Shown piece after piece: positions 1 to 7,538 of a DNA stretch of 64,000 nt. Source of the stretch: CAWDMC01 sp963803295 (GTDB lineage: Bacteria > Acidobacteriota > Terriglobia > UBA7540); the NCBI GenBank assembly GCA_963803295.1, contig CAWDMC010000004.1, positions 62,001-126,000 of the forward strand. Reading direction: 5' to 3'. The position numbers and the translations under genes were made by a program. Below the pieces are notes generated by a model, which saw only the letters and a program-made list of their open reading frames with translations, did no database searches and was not told where the DNA came from. The stretch's first letter is position 1. Each line of letters starts with the position of its first letter.

Positions 1-1014
1 TGCAGAGGGCGGCCGGTTCGCTCCATCATGGCAACCGAGGCACTTTGCGTCGTAGAAAGTTGCGGTTTTTGGCATCTGGCCGTGCGAGTCGTGGCACGCG
101 AGACAACTGATGCGGGGATCTCGGCCGTCAAAACACCGGCTTAGCACCAAACGGTAGGGCTCGAACCGGATGGTGGCGATTCCACTTGCCCTATTGTTGG
201 CCACGTCGAAAGCGCTGCGATGGCATGATCCGCAGAAGTTGTAAACCAGATCTTCGAGGTTCATGTGGCCCGGGTTAAAGATGTGAAGGTCCTTCATCCC
301 CTTTTGGACGGCGTCCACGTGTTCCCCACCGGGCCCATGACATTTTTCGCAGGTAATTCCCGGTGTTCTATGTGCCAACTGCAAACCGGATCCGCCTTCG
401 GCACCCGTGGAGTGGCAATTGAAACACTTCAAGGCATCGGAATCTGTCAGGGGCCGCCCGGCAGCCTCATCTAACCCCGCAGGTTCAGCGTGGGGGTGTC
501 CGAGTGTCAAGTCCAGATTTCCCACCTGGCTGAAGTAACTTACCCGAGCCTCATAGAAAGTTCCATTACGACTATACAAGTAGCTTTGGCCGCCACGACC
601 CCGACCGACGGCCCAAAGGAGAGTCTGGGTGGTCGAGTAGGTTCCGTCACTCACCACATAAGTGGATTTTCCACCCTCGGTTAGGATCTGGTATGAGTAC
701 TTTCCTAACTGACCGCTGAGGCGCGGGTGCGATTGCAGCACCTGGCAATTGGCAACGGGACTCAGAGTCAGCGCCATGGGAGTGTCGGGCTGGACGGCGG
801 ATTCCGTCACATGACAGGTTGCACAGACCTTACTCCCCACATAGTGGCCGCCGGAGATCGCACCGGGCGGTTGCCACTGGCCCCTGATTACGGAGGGCCG
901 TGCAGTCGCTGCAAAGGTCAGGATAAGGACCGTCGCGAGACGTATAAGCAGTTGTTGCGGATTGATACCAGGAATACTCGTGGGCCCCATATCCTCGGCC
1001 GGATGCGCCGCCAC
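1..1014 (-). CDS. Secreted multiheme cytochrome c (3' end outside window)
   Basis: The frame is open from about 1014 to base 1 and runs off the window, giving 338 residues without a stop. Six heme-binding CXXCH motifs are visible: CATCH near residue 64, CFNCH 197, CEKCH 222, CGSCH 261, CLACH 304 and CLGCH 325. A hydrophobic stretch around residues 20-38 (LLIRLATVLILTFAATA) is a likely signal peptide, so the protein should be exported and act in periplasmic or outer-surface electron transfer. The GTG at 1014 is chosen because AGGAG lies six to nine bases upstream; ATG at 990 or 1053 is possible. It follows a TPR protein on the same strand, a pairing compatible with a shared export or respiratory role. 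The exact electron donor or acceptor cannot be read from the sequence. Confidence 0.85.
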   Translation of the reverse strand, partial: MAAHPAEDMGPTSIPGINPQQLLIRLATVLILTFAATARPSVIRGQWQPPGAISGGHYVGSKVCATCHVTESAVQPDTPMALTLSPVANCQVLQSHPRLSGQLGKYSYQILTEGGKSTYVVSDGTYSTTQTLLWAVGRGRGGQSYLYSRNGTFYEARVSYFSQVGNLDLTLGHPHAEPAGLDEAAGRPLTDSDALKCFNCHSTGAEGGSGLQLAHRTPGITCEKCHGPGGEHVDAVQKGMKDLHIFNPGHMNLEDLVYNFCGSCHRSAFDVANNRASGIATIRFEPYRLVLSRCFDGRDPRISCLACHDSHGQMPKTATFYDAKCLGCHDGANRPPSA

Positions 1015-1091
1015 GCGCTGTCTCCTGCTCCCCCGGGGTTCATAGAGCCTCATGCCCGTGAAAGGTACAGAGGTGTCGCCGTATATTGCCA

Positions 1092-1109
1092 AGCCCGTTA
1101 GTTCGGGCT
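1092..1109. terminator. Small hairpin between TPR gene and cytochrome gene
   Basis: AGCCCG and CGGGCT form a perfect 6-bp stem around a 6-base loop in the 148-base gap between the two minus-strand genes. There is no T tract, so it may be an intercistronic RNA structure rather than a terminator. Confidence 0.25.
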
Positions 1110-1162
1110 GCCTTCGGGGGTCGAACTACGTCGGTTGCTACCGGGCCTGTGGACACCGTCAG

Positions 1163-2413
1163 CTATTGAGGGTTGAGTTGATCTGCCGCCGGTTCTGAGG
1201 GAGTAAGATTCTGCTGCATGTGCTCGAGATGCTCTTGGTCCAACACCCGGCTCCTCTGAAATGCCGCCTGAGCTTTCACAGACTTGCCGAGTTTCGCGTA
1301 ACACTGGCCCAAAAGAATATACGCAGGGGCATAGGTGGGATTAAGAGCCGCAGCAGCCTCCAAGTGTCCCTCTGCCTTATCATATTGACCTTGCCGAAAC
1401 CACGCCCGGCCGAGTTCATAGCGCGCACAGCCAAGCGAAGGTCTCTGGGCTGAGGTTTTCTCTAGGCTGGGGATGGCTTCGCTTGTCTTACCCGTTTCGA
1501 CCAAGGCATCGGCCAAGGCGCAAACGACTGTGAAATCATACGGATTGATGTCTAGTTCCTTTTGAAATTCCCTTTCGGCGGAAGGGAAGTCGTGCTTTTT
1601 GGAGTAAATCTGTCCCACAGCTCCATGCACGCCCGGCAAATCAGGATTCAACTTAGCCACTTGGTTATATTCGACGAGGGCCATATCCAGTTTCCCCTCG
1701 ATGGCATAGGCCTGAGCCCTTAGGAGGTGCGGCCAATAGGTGCGCGGGTTCTGATTGTAAATCGCGGTGGTCATCTGGTCGGATAATAGAAGATGGGCTT
1801 GGGCCAGGTCGTACTGAACACCTACGTCTTTAGGGTTCGCTTGCGATGCTATCTCGAGACGTGGAATAGCTTCCTGGTATCGTTCCCGGGCGAGATACGC
1901 CTTTCCTAGCCAGAGGTGCGCATCAGGATCGCTGGGGGTCAACGCTAGAGCCTTTTGAAGGGGCTCGATGGCTTTCTCCGGGGCGCCAGTTTTGTAATAG
2001 TCGATGCCCAGAAACAGCGCCGCCCCTTCCAGGTGTGAGTCAAGCTCAAGCGCCTTTGTGAATGACGGGATGGCTTTCTCGTATTGTTTCAGTTCATTGT
2101 ATGCGAGTCCAAGATTCAAATAGGCCGGCCCGAACGTCTTCTCAAGCTTCAGAACCTCTTGAAATGCTCTGACTGCAGCCTCGAAGTCCCCTTTCTTCAA
2201 ATCGGCTGTGCCCGCAAGGAACGCTGTTTGAGCCTGTGGATTCAGGTCCGCGCTCAGTCTGGCGAACGCGTTTCGGCCGAAGCAAGCCCCAACGACAGCC
2301 AGACTCAAGATCGAAGCACACAAGTTTAGGACGAGCGCAGAGTGGAGGCCTGCCGCGTCGAGCCTTCGAAATCGAGGAGCAGAGCTGAACTGCAGATTCA
2401 AGGGGAAAGCCAA
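1163..2413 (-). CDS. Tetratricopeptide-repeat protein, secreted or membrane-anchored
   Basis: This 416-residue protein has one hydrophobic segment near residues 25-45 (ALVLNLCASILSLAVVGAC), consistent with an uncleaved anchor or signal peptide. From about residue 55 to 405 it is made of consecutive 34-residue TPR units with the usual pattern (for example AYLNLGLAYNELKQYEKAI, DAHLWLGKAYLARERYQEAI). TPR arrays are protein-interaction scaffolds; the sequence shows no enzyme motif. The C-terminus is polar and Gln/Pro-rich. The gene precedes the multiheme cytochrome on the same strand with a gap of about 150 bases, so a role in assembling or docking that cytochrome is a reasonable inference but not shown. 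Confidence 0.85.
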   Translation of the reverse strand: MAFPLNLQFSSAPRFRRLDAAGLHSALVLNLCASILSLAVVGACFGRNAFARLSADLNPQAQTAFLAGTADLKKGDFEAAVRAFQEVLKLEKTFGPAYLNLGLAYNELKQYEKAIPSFTKALELDSHLEGAALFLGIDYYKTGAPEKAIEPLQKALALTPSDPDAHLWLGKAYLARERYQEAIPRLEIASQANPKDVGVQYDLAQAHLLLSDQMTTAIYNQNPRTYWPHLLRAQAYAIEGKLDMALVEYNQVAKLNPDLPGVHGAVGQIYSKKHDFPSAEREFQKELDINPYDFTVVCALADALVETGKTSEAIPSLEKTSAQRPSLGCARYELGRAWFRQGQYDKAEGHLEAAAALNPTYAPAYILLGQCYAKLGKSVKAQAAFQRSRVLDQEHLEHMQQNLTPSEPAADQLNPQ

Positions 2414-2550
2414 GTTCCTAAACTACTAGCCGCTCCACGACCATGTCAAGAATGATGTGCCGCGACTTTTCAAGCGGTGTTGAAAAGGTGCCGTCAGATT
2501 GGGATCGCTACCTCTGAACTGTAAACCAACTGGGAACGGTATATACACTC

Positions 2551-2913
2551 TCACGAACTGCGGAGGATTTCGCGGACCTGCTCGAGGCCGCTGATGGCGA
2601 GGGTGCTGGCGTGGCGCGAAGCGGGAGGCAGTCCACCCAGGGCCGATTCCAAGGTTTGGACCGTGATGTTTTGTATTTCGGAAATGCTCTTATCCATTAT
2701 TGTTTCAGTAAGTAAGGAGGCGCAAGCAACAGCCGGAATACAACCCTCGCATTCGAATCCGACTTGGGCGACACGACTGCGCTCCACCAGTACCCAGAGA
2801 GTGAGCTTATCGCCGCAAACAGGGTTTGTTACCTCAACCGAAATGCACGGGCCTTCGATCGCGCCCCTGTTGCGCGGCCGTCGAAAATGGTCGAGCGTTT
2901 TGGCGGAGTACAT
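2551..2913 (-). CDS. NifU/IscU-type iron-sulfur cluster scaffold-like protein
   Basis: A 120-residue protein of the IscU/NifU N-terminal family, cytoplasmic scaffolds on which Fe-S clusters are assembled before transfer to target proteins. The start (YSAKTLDHFRRPRNRG) and the first cysteine motif (NPVCGDKLTL) are family-typical, and a second region has ECEGCIPAVACAS. The third cluster-ligand cysteine, normally near residue 100, is replaced: the equivalent segment reads PPASRHASTLAI. This variant is seen in several stand-alone scaffold homologues, so the protein may handle clusters differently or be regulatory. It lies 50 bases downstream of a ZIP metal transporter on the same strand, hinting at metal-linked expression. 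Confidence 0.85.
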   Translation of the reverse strand: MYSAKTLDHFRRPRNRGAIEGPCISVEVTNPVCGDKLTLWVLVERSRVAQVGFECEGCIPAVACASLLTETIMDKSISEIQNITVQTLESALGGLPPASRHASTLAISGLEQVREILRSS

Positions 2914-2963
2914 GGCAGCAACGTCTGAATCGGTGATCGAAATACCTGATTCCCGATGCTGGT

Positions 2964-3704
2964 TTAGGGTGCTGCCTTACCCAGGAAGAGCAGCCGCAAC
3001 AGCAGTACGGATGCGACCCCGGCTCCGACCGTCAGGGCAACACGACTGCCGTGGCGCTTGTTGACTTCGGGGATCAGGTCGGAGGCGGCCACGTAGAGCG
3101 TGACTCCGGCCGAGATTGCCAGCCCGTAGGGAACCAGTCTATAGAGCATGCTCATGGCGAGGATTCCCGCAATTCGCGAAACACCGAGCGCGGTCACCGC
3201 GAGCAATCCCGCGGTGCGATTGCGCCGTGCGGCCACCATGATTGATGCCATCGTGAATCCCTCGGGGATGTTATGGAGCAGAGTGGCGCCGAAGATTACT
3301 GCGCCAAGCCAGGCGGAGATCATAAAGCCCGAGGCAATGGCCACACCGTCGAAGAAAGTGTGGATCAGCAGTCCGCCGAGGGCTGCGTTGGCGACGCGCG
3401 GGTTAATGAATTCATCGTGGTGCGTTTCCTCGCCAAAGTGAAAATGCGCCGGCCAAACGTGTTCAAACAAGTGCACTACAAAGTAGCCGGCGAGGATGAG
3501 CAGCGGTCCTCGTAAAGGCTGAAGCCGCAGGCTCTCGGGAATCATTTCAGTGATCACCGTTGCCAGCATGAATCCGGCGCCTAGGGCAATGAAAGTGGCG
3601 AGAATGGCCCGGCTCCAGTCACGCGCAGATACAATCAATCCGCCGACGATGTTGGCGGCGCCGGCAACCAGGCCCAGCGAGAGACTTACGAGGAGAGGAG
3701 ACAT
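2964..3704 (-). CDS. ZIP family divalent metal transporter
   Basis: About 246 residues (254 from an upstream in-frame ATG at 3728) with eight predicted hydrophobic segments. The ZIP metal-site signatures are present: HTFFDGVAIASGF in one transmembrane helix and LLHNIPEGFTMASIM in the next, providing the His, Asp, Asn and Glu ligands. A His-rich loop (HFHFGEETHHDEF) between early helices is also family-typical. ZIP proteins import zinc, iron or related divalent cations across the inner membrane; the exact ion cannot be assigned. The ATG at 3704 gives the usual MSPLL-type N-terminus. It sits between ychF and the NifU-like gene, all on the minus strand. Confidence 0.88.
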   Translation of the reverse strand: MSPLLVSLSLGLVAGAANIVGGLIVSARDWSRAILATFIALGAGFMLATVITEMIPESLRLQPLRGPLLILAGYFVVHLFEHVWPAHFHFGEETHHDEFINPRVANAALGGLLIHTFFDGVAIASGFMISAWLGAVIFGATLLHNIPEGFTMASIMVAARRNRTAGLLAVTALGVSRIAGILAMSMLYRLVPYGLAISAGVTLYVAASDLIPEVNKRHGSRVALTVGAGVASVLLLRLLFLGKAAP

Positions 3705-3799
3705 GGTGATTTGTCCGTGGCGCGTCATCCGGCGTATCCAGGAACTTTGGACAGTCGGGATCGCGCTGCGTGATCAACGCCAGCCTTGCCGACCGCCGC

Positions 3800-4885
3800 T
3801 TATCCTGAATGCCGGAAGTGCATGATTTCGCCATCGTGCACCACGTACTCCTTGCCTTCGAGCCGCAAAGTGCCGCGATTACGTGCTTCCGACAGGCTGC
3901 CGGAGGCGAGGAGATCGTCATACCTCACTGCCTCAGCCCGGATGAAACCTTTCTGGATATCGGTGTGGATTTCCCCCGCGGCCTCATAGGCAGTCGCGCC
4001 CGAGCGGATGGTCCAGGCACGGCACTCGTCCTCGCCCACGGTAAAGAAGGAGATCAAGCCCAACAAGTTATAGCTGGCGCGGATCAGGCGGGCGATGGCC
4101 GACTCCTTCAAACCGTAGCTTGCCAGGAACTCGGCAGCCTCGGAGTCGGGCAGTTCGGCCAATTCGGCCTCGACCTTGCCGCATACTCCACTCACCGCGG
4201 TACTCGGACGCTGCTTCAATCCGGCCTCGCGCGCAAAGCCTTCGGCAGCGTCAGTCCGTGCTGCGTCGTTCTCCCCCAGGTTCAACACGTACAGCACCGG
4301 TTTCTGGGAAAGGAACGTGAATCCTTTAATGGCGCGCGCCTCTTCGGCATCGAGCGCGACCTCGCGCAACGGAATCTGCTTTTCGAGCGCGGCCTTGGCC
4401 TTCAGCAATACCTGATGTTCTTTCTCGAGGCCGGGACTCTTCTGCTTCTTGATATCTTTGTCCAAGCGCTCCAGACGTTTTTCGATGACCGCGAGGTCAG
4501 ATAGAATCAACTCCAGTTCCACATTTTCGATGTCGCGACGCGGGTTGACGGAACCCTCCGCCGCCGGGATGGCGTCATTCGCGAAGGCACGCACCACATG
4601 CACGAGCGCGTTGACCTCACGCAGAACCTGGGCCTGGGAACCCGTGCGGGCAAGTTCGATCACGCTTCCCGGCGTATCGACGTATTCCACACTGGCGTAC
4701 ACCGTTTTTTGAGGCTGGTATATCTCACTCAGGCGATCCAGCCTGGTGTCGGGCACGTGCACCACGCCTATATGAGCTTCAAACTTGCGTCCCGCAGTCG
4801 CGGTGCCGCCGTGGGCGCGCGTGAGTATGGTGAACAGGGTGGTCTTGCCCACCTGGTCAAGACCAATAATACCGATTCTGAGCAA
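3800..4885 (-). CDS. ychF: Redox-regulated ATPase YchF (Obg-like)
   Basis: A 361-residue translation-factor-type P-loop protein of the Obg/YchF family. Walker A is GLDQVGKTT near residues 8-16; switch and Walker B region VDTPGSV near residue 70; the non-canonical base-recognition motif NLGEND near residue 203 replaces NKxD and explains the ATP preference of this family. The C-terminal TGS domain ends in the family-typical EYVVHDGEIMHFRHS. YchF associates with ribosomes and stress responses. The start is a TTG with GAGGTGG five bases upstream. The gene reads away from the insertion sequence whose left end lies about 100 bases upstream, so its native promoter region may have been altered. Confidence 0.95.
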   Translation of the reverse strand: MLRIGIIGLDQVGKTTLFTILTRAHGGTATAGRKFEAHIGVVHVPDTRLDRLSEIYQPQKTVYASVEYVDTPGSVIELARTGSQAQVLREVNALVHVVRAFANDAIPAAEGSVNPRRDIENVELELILSDLAVIEKRLERLDKDIKKQKSPGLEKEHQVLLKAKAALEKQIPLREVALDAEEARAIKGFTFLSQKPVLYVLNLGENDAARTDAAEGFAREAGLKQRPSTAVSGVCGKVEAELAELPDSEAAEFLASYGLKESAIARLIRASYNLLGLISFFTVGEDECRAWTIRSGATAYEAAGEIHTDIQKGFIRAEAVRYDDLLASGSLSEARNRGTLRLEGKEYVVHDGEIMHFRHSG

Positions 4886-4989
4886 CGGACCACCTCGTGG
4901 GTTGCTGTGCCGGGGATGGATTCGACCGAACTTTTGATGTTAGCACAGCCCGGGTAAGCCATTTTAAGTCCCCGTATCGCGCAAGCTAA

Positions 4990-5032
4990 AATGTTACCAG
5001 TGGGCTATCGTCGCGCAATTTGAGAATGTTAC
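4990..5032 (+). repeat. Left-end paired AATGTTAC motifs of the insertion sequence
   Basis: Two direct copies of AATGTTAC start at 4990 and 5025, 35 bases apart. They mirror the right end at 6358-6400 and are probably transposase recognition sites. Confidence 0.7.
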
Positions 5033-5052
5033 CCGTCATGGATACGGGTAAC
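5028..5052. promoter_or_regulatory. Palindrome over the transposase leader
   Basis: GTTACCCG (5028-5035) and CGGGTAAC (5045-5052) form a perfect 8-bp inverted repeat with a 9-base loop, ending three bases before the likely ATG at 5056. It overlaps the inner transposase-binding motif, so it could limit translation of the transposase or act as an operator. Confidence 0.5.
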
Positions 5053-5055
5053 CTC

Positions 5056-6396
5056 ATGAGTCGACTTTCGAGAAGAGAATATTGGCAACAAGTTTATCCT
5101 CGTTACCAACGAGCTAGTCGGGCGGAAAGGCAGCGCATCCTGGACGAGTTTTGCGCCAACTGCCGTTATCATCGCAAGCACGCGATTCGTTTGCTGAATG
5201 GTTCGCCGCCTGCCGCCCGGCCGGTTTCCCAACGACGGCGCCGGGGGGTGACCTATGGCCCACGGCTGGTCTCGATCTTGAAGGCGGTCTGGGAGGCGGC
5301 CGATTATCCCTGGTCAGTACGGCTGAAAGCCCTGCTGCCGGAGTGGATGCCTTGGATTCGCCGCCGCTTCCGGCTGACGCCGGAGTTGGAAAAGCAGCTG
5401 CTTCAGATCAGCCCCCGCTCCATCGACTACCGGCTGGGTTCGGAGAAGCGGAAGCTGCGGCAAAGGATTTATGGCCGCACCAAGCCGGGGAGCTTATTGA
5501 AGCACCACATCCCCGTGAAGACGGATCAGTGGGACGTGAAGAGGCCGGGGTTCACGGAAATCGATCTGGTCTCCCACTCGGGCAATTCGGCGGCGGGCGA
5601 CTACTGCTACTCGCTGAACGTGACTGACATTCACACGGGCTGGACGGAAAGCCGAGCGGTGCTGGGCAAGAGCCAGGAAGGCGTGCGAGCCGCTCTGGAA
5701 GCGGTCCGCCAGGCTTTGCCTTTTCCCTTGCGGGGCATCGATTCCGACAACGGCTCGGAGTTCATCAATGCTCACCTCTGGGCTTACTGCCAGGCCCACG
5801 ACATTCAATTCACCCGTGGGCGGCCCTATAAGAAAGACGACAACGCCCACATCGAGCAGAAGAACTGGACGCATGTACGGCGCTTGCTGGGCTACGTGCG
5901 TTACGAGACGGAAGCGGCACGGGCCGCCATGGACGAGCTTTACCGGGGTGAGCTGCGATTGTTTCAGAACCTCTTCCTGCCCTCGGTGAAACTGAGCCGC
6001 AAGGAGCGGATCGGCTCGCGCTTGCGGCGGCACTACGAAGCACCCCAGACCCCTTTTCAGCGAGTGGCGGCCTCGTCAGGGGTGGACCCAGAACGGGTGG
6101 CCGAACTTCGCCGGCTACGCCAGACGCTCGACCCCTTTCAACTCTCCCAGACGATTCAGAGCAAGCGGGAACGGATTTTCCAACGGAGCACCAGCGTGGT
6201 GGCAGAGAAGCCTGCGGTCTCGGCTGTTTCTCAGAAACTCGCGGCACCTTCAGAGAAAAACAAAATCACAGGCGCGCGCACAAGGCGCGCTGAGAAAAAG
6301 ACAAGAACCAAGACAACTGCCAAGACAAGAAGAAAGGAAAAACCACGACGACGACGGGTAACATTTCGCGTTGCAGGACGAATCACCCGAAAGTAA
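5056..6396 (+). CDS. DDE transposase with integrase (rve) core
   Basis: About 446 residues from the ATG at 5056; in-frame starts upstream at 5020, 5026 and 5038 would lie inside the terminal repeats. An N-terminal helix-turn-helix-like region (YRASRAERQR-type, residues 10-50) precedes a catalytic core with the DDE triad recognisable as TEIDLVSHSG, IDSDNGSEF and HIEQKNW. The last 60 residues are extremely Lys/Arg-rich and probably bind DNA non-specifically. The stop codon overlaps the right-end repeat at 6393-6400, as is common in compact insertion sequences. The frame is intact, so the element may still be active. Confidence 0.85.
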   Translation: MSRLSRREYWQQVYPRYQRASRAERQRILDEFCANCRYHRKHAIRLLNGSPPAARPVSQRRRRGVTYGPRLVSILKAVWEAADYPWSVRLKALLPEWMPWIRRRFRLTPELEKQLLQISPRSIDYRLGSEKRKLRQRIYGRTKPGSLLKHHIPVKTDQWDVKRPGFTEIDLVSHSGNSAAGDYCYSLNVTDIHTGWTESRAVLGKSQEGVRAALEAVRQALPFPLRGIDSDNGSEFINAHLWAYCQAHDIQFTRGRPYKKDDNAHIEQKNWTHVRRLLGYVRYETEAARAAMDELYRGELRLFQNLFLPSVKLSRKERIGSRLRRHYEAPQTPFQRVAASSGVDPERVAELRRLRQTLDPFQLSQTIQSKRERIFQRSTSVVAEKPAVSAVSQKLAAPSEKNKITGARTRRAEKKTRTKTTAKTRRKEKPRRRRVTFRVAGRITRK

Positions 6397-6400
6397 CATT
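6358..6400 (-). repeat. Right-end paired GTAACATT motifs of the insertion sequence
   Basis: Two copies of GTAACATT at 6358-6365 and 6393-6400, again 35 bases apart, are the inverted counterpart of the left-end pair. Confidence 0.7.
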
Positions 6401-6478
6401 TTTAAATTGCTTGACAGGGTCCCTAGTGCGCAACGCTTGCGGTCCTCCGTAGCGACACTCTTCCCCGAGTGACTATCG

Positions 6479-6521
6479 AGACTAGACGAAACTAGGCTAG
6501 ACTAGACTGGCGAGTTAGACT
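6479..6521. repeat. Short degenerate CTAGAC repeat
   Basis: Between the first insertion sequence and the TIR gene the sequence repeats ACTAGAC/ACTAGGC/CTAGAC/TTAGAC units about five times within 43 bases. Function unknown. Confidence 0.4.
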
Positions 6522-6524
6522 GAA

Positions 6525-6540
6525 CAAACCTTTGGGTTTG
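6525..6540. terminator. Candidate terminator between insertion sequence and TIR gene
   Basis: CAAACC, a four-base loop and GGTTTG form a 6-bp hairpin followed on the plus strand by GTTTTG. It lies about 50 bases beyond the TIR stop codon and could end transcription from either side. Confidence 0.35.
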
Positions 6541-6590
6541 GTTTTGTGGCCGGATCGTCCCTGACGGCACCCCGATTCAGTGCCATGCAG

Positions 6591-7493
6591 TCAAGCCATT
6601 TTCTGCCAGATCGTCTGCTCCCCGGCGCCGGTCATGCCCATCATCTGGAAAGGAGCGGTCTGCTTCAACTGGATGATCGTCATGTAGGGCATTACCTGGA
6701 ACCCGATGAACTGCCGCCCTTGCAGCGAGAGTTGATCCAAGGGTGTGATCTGCCATTGCCCCTCTACCATGGTCATACCCATAGGAGTTGGAAGCTGCCC
6801 TCGAAAGGTGCCATTGGGCATAAGTTGAAGCACCATCTGACCGACCATGCCAAAGGGATTTGTGATCTGCACTTGCCAGGAACCGATGAGAATCTGAGCA
6901 AGGTTGGGTGGCGGGGGCGGTGGTGGGAAGAAACCAGATTCAGGCCGCTCGACAGGAGCCACGGGCGGGGCTGGTGGACGGTCCGGAAGCAAGGTTCCAG
7001 GCCGCGAATTCCCGCGCTGGCCGGTGATTCCCCATAGCAGGCGCTCCATGGGATCAGGATCGGATACGCGAAAATCGACCCAGGTCATCTCTTCCAGAAA
7101 CAGCGGGAGCTCAGGTTGGGTGGGAGCCTCCGGAAGCACGACGGGGATTACCGGGCGCTCCCGCTGCACGAACTTACGCAGGAAGGCGTCCAGTTCCTGA
7201 TGTTGCCAGGGGCCAATTCCTTCGGCTCCGACGAACACCGCCGCTGAATTCACGTTTTCAATCTGCTCCTCGAGAGCCCGCTGCCAAGGGAGGCCGGGGC
7301 GCAGCTCCCATTCATCGAGCCAAGGCAAAACCCCTTGTTGCTTCAGTTCCTCCCCAATCTGCTTGACCCGGGGCTTGTCGCGGCTATTGTGGCAGAGAAA
7401 CACGTCGAAAACGCGCGACTCGATCTTACTTTTCAAAACCGAAGCGGCCGTTTTGCCTGGAGTGGTGGTCCCACCCTGAGTTGCGTCCTTCAC
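6591..7493 (-). CDS. TIR-domain protein with Pro-rich linker and beta-rich C-terminal domain
   Basis: About 300 residues. The GTG at 7493 is preferred because GGAGG lies seven bases upstream; an in-frame TTG at 7514 has no such site. The TIR domain covers roughly residues 28-160: FDVFLCHNSRDK, a WLDEWELRPGLPW segment and GPWQHQELDAF. The last matches the position of the catalytic Glu of NADase TIR domains. A Pro-rich linker (PPAPPVAPVERP, then a run of prolines) joins a C-terminal domain of about 95 residues with recurring tryptophans (GSWQVQI, EGQWQI, TIWQKM) predicted to be mostly beta strand; I do not recognise it. Bacterial TIR proteins often degrade NAD in antiphage defence, and this is the leading inference. 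It has no obvious defence partner: both neighbours are insertion sequences. Confidence 0.85.
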   Translation of the reverse strand: MKDATQGGTTTPGKTAASVLKSKIESRVFDVFLCHNSRDKPRVKQIGEELKQQGVLPWLDEWELRPGLPWQRALEEQIENVNSAAVFVGAEGIGPWQHQELDAFLRKFVQRERPVIPVVLPEAPTQPELPLFLEEMTWVDFRVSDPDPMERLLWGITGQRGNSRPGTLLPDRPPAPPVAPVERPESGFFPPPPPPPNLAQILIGSWQVQITNPFGMVGQMVLQLMPNGTFRGQLPTPMGMTMVEGQWQITPLDQLSLQGRQFIGFQVMPYMTIIQLKQTAPFQMMGMTGAGEQTIWQKMA

Positions 7494-7538
7494 GGAGATC
7501 CTCCAACATGACAAACCAAGCGTCGCCAGCTTGCTAAG

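Larger units (their letters stand above)
4982..6405 (+). mobile_element. Insertion sequence with DDE (rve-type) transposase, ISNCY-like
   Basis: The element contains one transposase gene and mirrored ends. Each end carries two copies of AATGTTAC: at 4990-4997 and 5025-5032 on the left, and in reverse orientation at 6358-6365 and 6393-6400 on the right. The spacing between copies is 35 bases at both ends, which strongly supports these as transposase-binding termini. Outer bases share CAAGC with an offset of about four, so the exact ends and the target duplication could not be fixed. Family assignment (ISNCY/ISDol1-like) is tentative. Confidence 0.8.

Noticed and set aside
1015..1162. Possible riboswitch between the TPR and cytochrome genes
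   Set aside because: There is a small hairpin, but the conserved elements of GEMM or other known classes are absent.
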